Assembly (NCBI RefSeq): GCF_001423085.1
Contig: NZ_LMNU01000008.1
Span: 1-64,000 of the forward strand
Direction of reading: 5' to 3'
DNA length: 64,000 nt
DNA from: Methylobacterium sp. Leaf125
GTDB taxonomy: Bacteria > Pseudomonadota > Alphaproteobacteria > Rhizobiales > Beijerinckiaceae
Under the pieces are notes generated by a model, which ran no database searches, was not told the DNA's origin, and saw only the letters and a program-made list of their open reading frames with translations. Both the position numbers and the translations under genes were made by a program. This document shows positions 1-7,832 of this stretch, in pieces; position 1 is the stretch's first letter, and each line of letters starts with the position of its first letter.

Positions 1-107
1 CGCTTGCGCCATCACGCGCAGGCTGCCTAACCTCTCACCCCAGATGGACCAGAGCCTCCGCTCCTGAACACCGCTGAATGTCCCAAATCATCTGACGACG
101 GACAGGC

Positions 108-1319
108 ATGACCAAGCGTCTGGAGTATCTCCTCACAAATAAGCCTCAGATCGTTTTGCTCTCGTCTCCCGGCTTCAACACCCTGAACACGGGCGACCCG
201 AACGTCTCCAACTCCGAGCCGGCGATCGGAGATTACATCATCGCGCAGATCGACACCGAGCTGAAGAAGATCCGCGCCGCTGGTGTCTGGGCGATCCTAT
301 CCACCCTCTATCCAACGCTCGGGTTCAACTGGGCCACCACGGACTACCGCTATGCGGCCCTGACCCGGATCAACACGTGGATCAAGGCGCAGGCCGGCCG
401 CGACGGCGTTGCGGCGATCATCGACTGTGATGACCTCCTCGCCCCCGGCGGCATCATCGACCAATCGATGTTTTGGACCGACGTTGGGTCGAAAATCCAC
501 CTGAACACCAAGGGTGCGCTGCTCGTCGGTATCAAGAAGTATGCACCCGCCATCGCCGCCTGCGTCTCGGCCGGTAGCGCCTTCAACCAGGACCCTACCG
601 TGTCGTCGCTTCTGCCTGTGTCGGATGGTCAGATGCTCGGCTCGGGTGGTGGACGGTCTGGCGCACAGACGGGAGCCGTAGCCACGGACTTCATCGTCCG
701 TAAGAGCACCTCGGTTCACACCGTCACGCCTAGCAAGATCGGGACGGCCGGGATCACAAAGCAACTGCTTACGGTGGTCCCGACAGGGGCCGGCAACACG
801 TCGCTCCAGCTTATCCAGTATGAGTTCCCGCGCATCACCCTACGGCCGGCGTCGGAACTCACGCCTATCGACACCCGGTGGACCAATCCTGTCGCGCCCA
901 ACGGCGGTGTTATGCCGGTCGCGGGTGACTGGCTTCGAGCGCACATCCTGGCTGAGTTCGCGGGCGACGCCCCCGAACTCTCGACGCTCAATGAGCTGGA
1001 TCTCATCGTCTACGACACCTCAGCAGGGTCGAAGACGATCCTCAGCCAGAACCGGGCGTTCTGGCAGTCGAACGGGGACAGCGCCGATCCGAAGAGCATG
1101 AACGCCCCCTCGACGGCCGAGCTGGGCGGCACGGCGCGTAAGCACTGGTTCTCGACGCCGCCTTTGCAGATCCCGGCGGGCGTCAATCCGGACCTGATCG
1201 AGGTGGTGTTCCTCAACTACATGCGGGCGCCCGAAGGAGAGGCGCGGGGCTACACAGTGACCTTCGAGCGCCCCATCCTCCGCAAAATCTCGGATCCGCG
1301 TCCGGCCTGGGGGTACTGA
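108..1319 (+). CDS. SGNH-hydrolase-like protein, apparently N-terminally truncated
   Basis: The 403-residue product begins with a stretch typical of the middle of an SGNH/GDSL esterase: KPQIVLLSSPG followed by a loop resembling the block-III Gly-x-Asn region. A later segment ending in IHLNTKGALLVG resembles the C-terminal block V with its catalytic His. Residues 180-403 look like a beta-rich accessory domain. The nucleophile block (Gly-Asp-Ser) expected about 60-80 residues before block III is absent, and an in-frame stop lies at 93-95, so the gene is either a 5'-truncated remnant or a diverged family. Such proteins occur in phage tail regions and in polysaccharide-modification loci; which applies here is not decidable from this end of the window. 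No signal peptide is seen. Confidence 0.5.
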   Translation: MTKRLEYLLTNKPQIVLLSSPGFNTLNTGDPNVSNSEPAIGDYIIAQIDTELKKIRAAGVWAILSTLYPTLGFNWATTDYRYAALTRINTWIKAQAGRDGVAAIIDCDDLLAPGGIIDQSMFWTDVGSKIHLNTKGALLVGIKKYAPAIAACVSAGSAFNQDPTVSSLLPVSDGQMLGSGGGRSGAQTGAVATDFIVRKSTSVHTVTPSKIGTAGITKQLLTVVPTGAGNTSLQLIQYEFPRITLRPASELTPIDTRWTNPVAPNGGVMPVAGDWLRAHILAEFAGDAPELSTLNELDLIVYDTSAGSKTILSQNRAFWQSNGDSADPKSMNAPSTAELGGTARKHWFSTPPLQIPAGVNPDLIEVVFLNYMRAPEGEARGYTVTFERPILRKISDPRPAWGY

Positions 1320-1401
1320 CGGCCGAAGTCCCGGACTTTGGTCTCTCTCAAAATGCCTTCGATCTTGACCTAAACCGGCGGCAAGCCGTCCCGAGGTGAC
1401 T

Positions 1402-2172
1402 ATGACCATCATCACCGAACACACCGACGGCCAGCGCGTCACGGAGGATGGCCACGGTGTACGGTTCATCCTGCCGGCACGTCGGCACGATCGCCCGGTG
1501 ACACGAGGCGTCTGCACTGACCGGCTGTTCAACGGTCGGAAGGTGCGGACCTTCAGCATCCAAGCCGGTGATGTGTCCTCGGAGGAGGCGCGAAACTATG
1601 CCGGCCGCCTAGAGGACGCGCCGGCTCGGGCGATGGCGGTGTTCGACACGAGCAAGGCCGACGTGCGCGGGCCTGGCCAAAAGTTGCGGGCCAGCTTTAC
1701 GGTGAACGTGCGGCCCGGCCTACTCATGACGCACGATTGGTGCGGGATCTGCCAGTACAACGCGCGTCCCAACCCTGCAGAGCGTTGGCGGAACCCACCC
1801 TTCGCGATCGGCATGAAGCCGAGGGGCCGGAACTCTCGGGAGGAAGTGTTCTACGTCGACCTGGCGACTTTCCCGACCGCCGGCTCACAGGAGCAAGGGC
1901 GCCACGTCGACCTCGGGCCGAAGGCCATCGTTCCGTTCAAGCGAGATCGCCCCTACGCCTTCGAGATCGAGTTCATGGACGGGGCTGGCGGCGACGGCCT
2001 GCTAAAGGTCAGCGTCGATGGCTCACCCATCGTCGATTACGTCGGCCCGACTGGCTACGCCAACTATGCGGGGTGTTTCTTCGCCTACGGGCTCTACCGC
2101 TCCTGCTGGTGTCCCGGCTGTGAGGGGCTGACTGCGAATTTCGAGCACGTCACCGAGGGCGCTGTCAGCTAG
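1402..2172 (+). CDS. Unknown protein, possible jelly-roll (polysaccharide lyase-like) fold
   Basis: A 256-residue product from the ATG at 1402, which has GAGG 5 bases upstream; an in-frame GTG at 1396 is an alternative start. The body alternates short polar and hydrophobic strands and contains segments (KLRASFTVNV, YAFEIEFMDG, LLKVSVDGSPIVDYVG) like the concanavalin-type jelly roll of bacterial polysaccharide lyases. Near the C-terminus there is a Cys-rich patch (SCWCPGCEG) that could bind metal. There is no signal peptide. It lies 82 bp after the SGNH-like gene on the same strand, so the two may belong to one phage-tail or polysaccharide-related unit. The fold assignment is an impression from strand pattern and is weak. 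Confidence 0.4.
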   Translation: MTIITEHTDGQRVTEDGHGVRFILPARRHDRPVTRGVCTDRLFNGRKVRTFSIQAGDVSSEEARNYAGRLEDAPARAMAVFDTSKADVRGPGQKLRASFTVNVRPGLLMTHDWCGICQYNARPNPAERWRNPPFAIGMKPRGRNSREEVFYVDLATFPTAGSQEQGRHVDLGPKAIVPFKRDRPYAFEIEFMDGAGGDGLLKVSVDGSPIVDYVGPTGYANYAGCFFAYGLYRSCWCPGCEGLTANFEHVTEGAVS

Positions 2173-2357
2173 AGCGAGGGGTGTCCCTGCAGGGGATCAA
2201 TCAGGCACGCAGGCCGCATTCTCGGTGATAATATCGTTGTGGCGAAGACGGCACCTGAGCGCCTGCGGCTTCGCTGGGTCGGATAGCCCACTGAACTCTC
2301 GTTTCTGCGACCGTGTTTTAGGACGGAGGGGCAGATCAGGCGCAGTGGAGTGGCCAA

Positions 2358-2615
2358 GTGGCTCGATACTTCTTTGACATCCACAACGGCGACGAATTTT
2401 TCCGAGACCCAGAAGGCATCGAATGCAGCGATGCTGGCAGCATTCGAACCGAGGCGATGCGCACGCTTCCAGAGATTGCTCGGCACACGATCTTGGCCAG
2501 GAAAGCCGATGTCCAAGCGCTGACCATCCTTGTCCGAAATCAGGATCAGCGAACCGTCTACGCGGCAACGCTGACCTTTTCCGGTCTTTGGGTCGATGAG
2601 CCATTAGGAAGTTAG
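2358..2615 (+). CDS. DUF6894 family small protein
   Basis: An 85-residue protein opening with MARYFFDIHNGDEFFRDPEG, the hallmark start of the DUF6894 family, which is present in many copies in Methylobacterium and rhizobial genomes. The central part (AGSIRTEAMRTLPEIAR) and the C-terminal strand (VYAATLTFSGLW) also fit the family, and the length is normal. The function of the family is unknown; proposals linking it to stress are unproven. The gene stands alone, with 185 bp of gene-free, relatively AT-rich sequence in front of it. Confidence 0.8.
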   Translation: MARYFFDIHNGDEFFRDPEGIECSDAGSIRTEAMRTLPEIARHTILARKADVQALTILVRNQDQRTVYAATLTFSGLWVDEPLGS

Positions 2616-2728
2616 GTCAGGTCTATGGCCTAGCCATTGACATCGCGATCCGCTGCAACCCTGCAGTCGAGCCGTATGCGGCTACGACCTGAAAGCCAAT
2701 TCAAGGGCTCTTCACGCGCCGTGCAGTG

Positions 2729-3076
2729 ATGACATTTGAACCTGCGCGCAGTGCCATTCGATTTTGCGCGCTACACTTCGCGTGGAGCGGCTCCCCGGCG
2801 CCCGGCGGGTTCTGGGCGAATCTTCCCGCCGGCACCTCCGTCACCCTGTTCGTGGCCGGGTTGCTCGCCATGCTGCTGCCGGCGGCCCTCGGCTGCGTCC
2901 GGCGCGGCTGGTTCGACCTCCTGACCGCCGTGCCGGGGATGCCGGTCTATTTCCTGCTGATCAGCCTCGCGGCCTGGTCGGGGCTGTACGAACTCGTCCG
3001 CGCGCCGAACCGCTGGAACAAGACCGAGCACGGCCTCGCCCGCACCTCCCGGACCGGCGCGCTGCGTCCGCAGTGA
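2729..3076 (+). pseudogene. 3' remnant of a family 2 glycosyltransferase gene
   Basis: The reading frame encodes about 100 residues that look like the membrane-embedded C-terminus of a large processive GT2 glycosyltransferase: two hydrophobic helices (LFVAGLLAMLLPAALGC and MPVYFLLISLAAWSGLYELV) followed by APNRWNKTEHGLARTSR, a tail common at the end of these enzymes in Methylobacterium. The catalytic GT-A domain and the first helices are absent. Similarity seems to begin near 2776; the bases before it differ in composition. The most economical reading is that insertion or deletion of the DNA to the left removed the 5' part of the gene. It converges on the DapA-like gene with only 12 bp between them. 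Confidence 0.65.
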
Positions 3077-3088
3077 GGGCGATCCGGC

Positions 3089-3973
3089 TCAGCCGAGCTC
3101 CAGCGCCGCGAGCGTGTCGGCCACCTGCCGGCGTGCCTCCCCCGCCAGCGGCAGGATCGGCCGCGGCGGCACCGTCCGGCAGAGGCCGAGGAGATCGGCG
3201 CAGGCATAGATCACCCGCAGGCTCGAATAGGTCCGGAACAGGCCCCAGAGCGGCTCGAGCCGGGCGTTCAGGCGCTGCGCCTCGGCGGCGTCCCCGGCCT
3301 CGACCGCCCGGACGATCGCCAGGGCGGGCTGCGGGAACAGCCCGGCGAAGACACTGTACCAGGCCTCGCCGCCCGCCAGCAGGGCCGCGAGCGCGTTCCA
3401 GTCGCCGCTATAGCCGAGGGAGAACCCGGCCGGCACCACGGCGCGCAGCGTGTCGAGATGCTCCGCCGCCCCGGCGGGCTCGGGGGACGGGCTCTTGATC
3501 GCGACGATGCCCGGAACCTGGGCGAGGCGACCGACGAGGGCCGGGGTGAAACGGAAATGGGTGGTGCCGGGATTGTCGTAGAGGCAGAGCGGCAGGCCGG
3601 ATTCCCGCGCCACCGTTTCGCAATGCACGAAGACCTCGTCCTCGGTGAGCGGCGTGTAGGACATCGCCGCCAGGAGCCCGGCCTCGGCCCCGGCGCCCTT
3701 GGCGTCCTGGGCCATCCGCACCGCCTCGTCGGTGCGCAGGGCACCGACCCCGACGAGGATCGGCACGCGGCCCGCCACCGCCGCGACGGCGGCCTCCACG
3801 GCCCGGCGGCGCTGGTGGCGCGCCAGGAACGCATAGGTGCCGGTACTGCCCAGCAGGCCGATCGAGCCGACCCCGGCGGCGGCCAGGGGCTGCAGGAGGG
3901 CCTGCAGGGCGCCGAGGTCCACCTGACCGTCGGCGTTCGAGGGCGTGATCGGGAAGGCCGACAGGATGGGCAT
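3089..3973 (-). CDS. Dihydrodipicolinate synthase / N-acetylneuraminate lyase family aldolase
   Basis: A 294-residue (beta/alpha)8 aldolase of the DapA superfamily. The start at 3973 (MPILSAFPIT) removes an 11-residue extension that does not match the family. Visible hallmarks are GLLGSTGTYAFL (the GxxGE/T substrate loop, with the usual Glu replaced by Thr), the catalytic Tyr in CLYDNPGTT and the Schiff-base Lys in VAIKSPS. Members act on pyruvate plus various aldehydes. The changed substrate loop, and the lack of lysine-biosynthesis neighbours, suggest it is not the housekeeping DapA but a paralogue acting on sugar acids or hydroxyproline-type substrates. It sits alone, convergent with the glycosyltransferase remnant. 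Confidence 0.8.
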   Translation of the reverse strand: MPILSAFPITPSNADGQVDLGALQALLQPLAAAGVGSIGLLGSTGTYAFLARHQRRRAVEAAVAAVAGRVPILVGVGALRTDEAVRMAQDAKGAGAEAGLLAAMSYTPLTEDEVFVHCETVARESGLPLCLYDNPGTTHFRFTPALVGRLAQVPGIVAIKSPSPEPAGAAEHLDTLRAVVPAGFSLGYSGDWNALAALLAGGEAWYSVFAGLFPQPALAIVRAVEAGDAAEAQRLNARLEPLWGLFRTYSSLRVIYACADLLGLCRTVPPRPILPLAGEARRQVADTLAALELG

Positions 3974-4080
3974 GGTCGCTCCGGGGCGGACGGTTCGGGG
4001 AGGCATCGGACCCCGTCCTCGTCAGGGCCGACGGCCCGGGGCCGCGTGGCGCCCGGAGCGACCCGACCCTTACGGCATCC

Positions 4081-4180
4081 TGCCTAAAGCATCGTCTGTC
4101 CGACCGCATCTCCCTGCCCGGAGCATCTCCTTGCCTAGAGCATCTTTCTGCCTAGAGCATCTCCTTGCCTAGAGCATCTT
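4081..4180. repeat. Tandem array of a ~17-bp unit overlapping the sco stop codon
   Basis: About six head-to-tail copies of TGCCTAGAGCATCTCCT occupy this stretch. The units starting at 4115, 4132, 4149 and 4166 are nearly identical; those at 4081 (16 bp) and 4097 (18 bp) are degenerate. The rightmost unit contains the last codons and the stop codon (4169-4171) of the minus-strand Sco gene, so the array looks like repeated duplication of that gene's 3' end. On the minus strand each good copy carries ATGCTCTAG. Confidence 0.85.
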
Positions 4181-4750
4181 GGCGAGCTCGGCCGCCGCCT
4201 CCTCGGGCGGGCGGGCGAGATTGAGCGCGTTGAGGAAGCGGTTCTGGCCATTCATCACGTAGACCAGGGCGGTGTGCTCCATCGTGTAGTCGCCGTCCTT
4301 GGTCGGCACCTTGCGGACATAGGCGCGATAGGCCTTCACCGCCGCGTTCACCTCCTCCGGCGAGCCGGTCAGGCCGACGATGCGCGGGTCGAAGCTCGCC
4401 AGGTAGGTCTTCAGGGCCGCGGGGGTGTCGCGCTCGGGATCGACGGCGATGAACAGCGCCCGCACGTCCCGCCCCTTCGGCCCGAGGGCCTGGAGCACGT
4501 CGCCGATCTGCTGCAGCGTGGTCGGGCACACGTCGGGGCAGTGGGTGAAGCCGAAGAACACGAGATGCGTCCGGCCCGCATAGTCGCGCTCGGTGACGCG
4601 CTGCCCGTCCTGGTTGGTCAGGGTGAAGGGGCCGCCGACGCTGCTCGTCCCGGCCTCCTGGGTCTTGGGCGCCAGCACCACGAAGGCGGCGACGCAGAGC
4701 CCCACGAGGCCGACCGCGAAGGCGAGGAGGGGCAGGAGCGTGCGACGCAT
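4169..4750 (-). CDS. SCO1/SenC family copper chaperone / thiol-disulfide protein
   Basis: A 193-residue membrane-anchored thioredoxin-fold protein that would face the periplasm and help load copper into cytochrome c oxidase or reduce its cysteines. An N-terminal helix (residues 4-27) is followed by the thioredoxin domain. The copper ligands typical of the family are all present: Cys71 and Cys75 in HCPDVCPTT and His159 in YTMEHTALVY. The ATG at 4750 is chosen because the hydrophobic anchor follows MRR directly. No oxidase or CtaG genes are nearby, so the partner is not given by context. Its stop codon lies inside a tandem repeat. Confidence 0.9.
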   Translation of the reverse strand: MRRTLLPLLAFAVGLVGLCVAAFVVLAPKTQEAGTSSVGGPFTLTNQDGQRVTERDYAGRTHLVFFGFTHCPDVCPTTLQQIGDVLQALGPKGRDVRALFIAVDPERDTPAALKTYLASFDPRIVGLTGSPEEVNAAVKAYRAYVRKVPTKDGDYTMEHTALVYVMNGQNRFLNALNLARPPEEAAAELAKML

Positions 4751-4881
4751 GGGAAACGGCCTTGCGGTCCAGGGATCTGGCGGCTTCAGACCATAGGCGC
4801 CGCCGCCCGGCAATCCACCAAACCGTCGCCGGTCCGGGCCGGGACAGCGCCGATACGGCGGCGGAACCTCCGGCCGCCACC

Positions 4882-5241
4882 TCAGCCCGGCTGCGGCTTG
4901 TCCGCGCCGGGCTTCGTCTTGGTCCGGCTCCCTGCGGCCCGACTCCCGGCCAGGGCCGCGCTCTCGCGCCGGATCGGGCGGGCGATCGGGCAGGCCTCCT
5001 GCACGAAGCCGTTGAGCGTGTTGAGGAGGTTGTCCTCAACCTGCCGGTAGAACACGAACTGCCCGCGCTTCTCACCCGCGATCAGCCCGGCCGATTCGAG
5101 CACCGAAAGGTGCTGCGAAATCGAGGGTTTCGACATGGAGAAGCGTCCTGCGATCTCCCCCGCGCTGAGCTCGGTATGGGCGAGGTAGGCCAGGATTTTC
5201 CGGCGCACGGAGGACGACAGGGCTTCGAAGACGCGCTGCAT
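4882..5241 (-). CDS. ArsR-type winged-helix transcriptional repressor
   Basis: A 119-residue one-domain regulator. Residues 5-70 form the winged helix, with the recognition region about residues 26-50 (AGEIAGRFSMSKPSISQHLS) and a wing at GEKRGQFVFYR. The only cysteine (EACPI) and the lack of the usual Cys/His pairs suggest a metal-independent member of the SdpR or BigR type. The C-terminal 30 residues are basic and low in complexity. It is transcribed away from the desaturase gene across a 124-bp region that contains two matching TTAG-N8-CTAA palindromes, so it very probably represses itself and the desaturase; the inducer is unknown. Confidence 0.88.
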   Translation of the reverse strand: MQRVFEALSSSVRRKILAYLAHTELSAGEIAGRFSMSKPSISQHLSVLESAGLIAGEKRGQFVFYRQVEDNLLNTLNGFVQEACPIARPIRRESAALAGSRAAGSRTKTKPGADKPQPG

Positions 5242-5288
5242 GGTTTCTCGGACAGCTGAAGGCGCACCGGGTCACGGGGCCCCTCCAT

Positions 5289-5304
5289 TTAGGCGATAAG
5301 CTAA
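5289..5304. promoter_or_regulatory. Candidate ArsR operator 1 (TTAG-N8-CTAA)
   Basis: TTAGGCGATAAGCTAA is an imperfect palindrome with the same half-sites and spacing as a second site 43 bp to the right. It lies 47 bp from the ArsR start codon and just left of TTGACA at 5308-5313, a possible -35 element for the desaturase promoter. Confidence 0.5.
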
Positions 5305-5331
5305 CCGTTGACAAACTCTGCGATTTGATAA

Positions 5332-5347
5332 TTAGGTAATTCACTAA
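5332..5347. promoter_or_regulatory. Candidate ArsR operator 2 (TTAG-N8-CTAA)
   Basis: TTAGGTAATTCACTAA matches its reverse complement at 12 of 16 positions and shares TTAG-N8-CTAA with the site at 5289-5304. The 43-bp centre spacing is about four helical turns, so both dimers would lie on the same face of the DNA. It sits in the AT-rich part of the intergenic region, where the -10 of the desaturase promoter should be. Confidence 0.5.
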
Positions 5348-5365
5348 ATAAAGCAGGGAAGCGTC

Positions 5366-6283
5366 ATGGCATGTCTCTCCACCCCACGGCTCCGCATCGA
5401 TTCCGCGACCTCCGCCACCGAAGGGCACGTGGCCTGGGCTCCTGCTCGCTCCCTCTGGGTCGGCGGCATGACTCTGGCGACGCTCGTCCTCGCCCCGCTC
5501 TACGTCACGCCAAGCGCGGTGGCGCTGTTTCTCGTCACCAGCGCGGTCACGCTCTGCGCCGGACATTCCATCGGGCTGCACCGTCTGCTGATCCATCGCA
5601 GCTTCTCGGCACCTCTCTGGGTCGAGCGCGCGCTCGTCTATCTCGGCACGCTGGTGGGCATGGCCGGCCCGCTCGGCATGGTGCAACTCCACGACACCCG
5701 CGACTGGGCCCAACGCCAGGCCGCCTGCCATCCGCTCCATGCGCACCGAACCACGCTGCTGCGCGATGCCTGGTGGCAGATGCATTGCCGCCTCGTGCTG
5801 ACGCATCCTCCGCGCTTCGCGCCGGAAGACCGGCTGTCCCGGGACCGCGTTCTGGCCTTTCTGGAAGCGACATGGATGGCTCAGCAGCTACCCTGGGCGC
5901 TCCTGTTCTTCTGGATCGGTGGCATGCCGTGGCTGGTCTGGGGCGTGCCGGTGCGAATCGGCGTGAGTCTGACCGGACATTGGCTCGTCGGCCATCTCAC
6001 CCACCGACGGGGGCCACAGGGCTGGGTCGTCGACGGCGCGGCGGTCCAGGGCCATGACCTGCCGGCGGCCTCGCTCGTCACCTTCGGCGAGGCTTGGCAC
6101 GGCAACCACCACGCCTGGCCGGACTCGGCCCGGCTCGGGTTGGAGCCCGGCCAGCACGATCCGGGCTGGTGGCTCCTCCTGACTCTGCGGCGGCTGGGGC
6201 TGGTCTGGGACCTCAAGCAGCCGGCCGACCTGGAGCCGCGCACCGGCCTGCGGCGGGTCGCGCCGGCGGGCGCAACCCGCTAA
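5366..6283 (+). CDS. Membrane fatty acid desaturase with a non-canonical second histidine box
   Basis: A 305-residue integral membrane di-iron desaturase. Histidine clusters are visible at residues 67-77 (HSIGLHRLLIHRSF) and 245-249 (HGNHHAWPDSARLG). In place of the usual HRxHH box there is HDTRDWAQRQAACHPLHAH at 109-127, a variant I associate with a rhizobial subfamily. Hydrophobic segments lie near residues 34-66, 88-106 and 172-208. The start at 5366 has AGGGA upstream. It probably introduces a double bond into membrane acyl chains, but the box-2 variant makes the exact substrate uncertain. Expression is likely controlled by the divergent ArsR-type repressor through the two palindromes upstream. 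Confidence 0.8.
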   Translation: MACLSTPRLRIDSATSATEGHVAWAPARSLWVGGMTLATLVLAPLYVTPSAVALFLVTSAVTLCAGHSIGLHRLLIHRSFSAPLWVERALVYLGTLVGMAGPLGMVQLHDTRDWAQRQAACHPLHAHRTTLLRDAWWQMHCRLVLTHPPRFAPEDRLSRDRVLAFLEATWMAQQLPWALLFFWIGGMPWLVWGVPVRIGVSLTGHWLVGHLTHRRGPQGWVVDGAAVQGHDLPAASLVTFGEAWHGNHHAWPDSARLGLEPGQHDPGWWLLLTLRRLGLVWDLKQPADLEPRTGLRRVAPAGATR

Positions 6284-6299
6284 GACGAGCCCCGTGCCT

Positions 6300-7793
6300 T
6301 CAGATCGCCAGCTTGTCGGGCTCGATCACCGCGAGGGCCGCCGTGGCGCCCAGGCGGCGCAGCGCCTCGCCCACCATAAGGAGCGCCGGTCCCTCGTGGC
6401 CCGAGGCCTCGACGCGGTCGGCAAGGTCGGCGGCGCTGGCTTCCACCACGTGCTGGTTCGGCCGGGTGGCGTTGAAGACGAGGAGGGCCGGGGTCGTCGG
6501 CGCGAGCCCCTCGGCGATCGCCCGCTCCAGCAGAACGCCGAGGGTCTTCTTGGGCATGTAGACTACGGTGGTGACGCTCGGATCGGCCAGCGCGCCCCAG
6601 TTCAGGTCCTCGGGCAGGGCCCCGCGCCGGTCGTGGCCGGTGACGTATTGCAGCCGCCGCGCCGCGTCGCGGTGGGTGAGCGAGACGCAGAGCGAGGCCG
6701 CCGCTCCCTGGGCTGCGGAGACGCCCGGCACCACGCTGACGGGAATGCCGGCCGCCTGGCAGGCATCGATCTCCTCGCCGGCCCGGCCGAACACCAGGGG
6801 GTCTCCTGATTTCAGGCGCACCACCTGCTTGCCGGACTTGGCGAGCTGCACCATCAGCGCGTTGATGTCGTCCTGCCGGCAGGACGGACCGTGCCCGGTC
6901 TTGCCCACCAGCATGGTCCGGGCCTCGCGGCGGGCGTAGTCGAGGATCTCGGGCGCCACGAGGTCGTCGTACAGGATGACGTCGGCATTGCGCAGGGCCC
7001 GCAGGGCCTTGAGGGTGAGGAGTTCGGCGTCGCCCGGTCCGGCACCCACGAGGGTCACGGCCCCGCCCTTCGGGGCGGATTCGGTCTGTCCCAGAAGTTC
7101 GGCGAGGTCCCGGTCCGTCGGCACCCGGTCGGGCTCGGCGAAGGCGCGATCCGTGAAACGCTCCCAGAAGGCGCGACGGTCCGAGAAGCCGTGGAAGCGG
7201 CTCGTGACCTCCTCGCGCCAGTCGCGGGCCGCGCCGATCCAGGCCTTGAACCCGCGCGGCAGCATGCCCTCGATCCGCGCGCGCACGGTCTGCCCGAAGA
7301 CCGGGGCGGCGCCCTCGGTGGAGATGCCCACCACCATGGGCGAGCGGTTGACGATGGCGCCGAACTTCACGTCGCAGAGATGCGGCCGGTCGACCGCATT
7401 GACGATGGCGCCGGTCGAGCGGGCGGCGGCCACGAAGGCGACGCAGTCGTCCTCGTCCACCATGGCGCCGATGCAGAAGGCGGCGCCCGCGAGGTCCTCG
7501 GGCTGCCACTGGCGCAGGTGCAGGGCGACGGAGCCCGCGACGATCTCGGCCGGCACGGCGCGAAGCTCCTCGCTGGGCTCGGGCGCGTAGACGTCCACGT
7601 GGGCCCCGGCGGCGGCGAGCAGCTTCACCTTCCAGGGGGCACCCCCGTTCGAGCCGGCCAGCACCGCCCGCTTGCCGTGCAGCGGTACGAAGACGGGCAG
7701 GACGGCCAGGGGCTCGAGGCCGGCCTGGGCGCCGCCACGCGGTGTTTCAGAGCCGGCGGGCCGGGTTTCGCGGGGGATGCGGGGCGTGCTCAT
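6300..7793 (-). CDS. cysG: Siroheme synthase (multifunctional CysG)
   Basis: A 497-residue fusion that would carry out methylation of uroporphyrinogen III at C2 and C7, oxidation of precorrin-2 and iron insertion, giving the siroheme needed by NirA. The N-terminal dehydrogenase/ferrochelatase part spans about residues 25-235 and has a variant nucleotide loop (LAGSNGGAPWKVKLL) in place of the usual GGGxVAxRK. The C-terminal methyltransferase (about 245-490) is well conserved: VTLVGAGPGDAELLTLKA, VRLKSGDPLVFGRAGEE and the GVSAAQGAAA loop. It is the last gene of the nitrate operon, 39 bp after nasA, which fits supply of cofactor to the reductase encoded upstream. Confidence 0.93.
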   Translation of the reverse strand: MSTPRIPRETRPAGSETPRGGAQAGLEPLAVLPVFVPLHGKRAVLAGSNGGAPWKVKLLAAAGAHVDVYAPEPSEELRAVPAEIVAGSVALHLRQWQPEDLAGAAFCIGAMVDEDDCVAFVAAARSTGAIVNAVDRPHLCDVKFGAIVNRSPMVVGISTEGAAPVFGQTVRARIEGMLPRGFKAWIGAARDWREEVTSRFHGFSDRRAFWERFTDRAFAEPDRVPTDRDLAELLGQTESAPKGGAVTLVGAGPGDAELLTLKALRALRNADVILYDDLVAPEILDYARREARTMLVGKTGHGPSCRQDDINALMVQLAKSGKQVVRLKSGDPLVFGRAGEEIDACQAAGIPVSVVPGVSAAQGAAASLCVSLTHRDAARRLQYVTGHDRRGALPEDLNWGALADPSVTTVVYMPKKTLGVLLERAIAEGLAPTTPALLVFNATRPNQHVVEASAADLADRVEASGHEGPALLMVGEALRRLGATAALAVIEPDKLAI

Positions 7794-7832
7794 GAGGCTC
7801 GGAGATGGGGGTCGATTTGGCCGAAAGTGAGC

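Noticed and set aside
1..3088. tRNA or direct-repeat attachment site at the suspected island edge
   Set aside because: No cloverleaf or convincing att-like repeat was seen within this part; only one edge lies in the window.
4081..4180. CRISPR array
   Set aside because: Units abut without unique spacers and include a coding end; no cas genes nearby.
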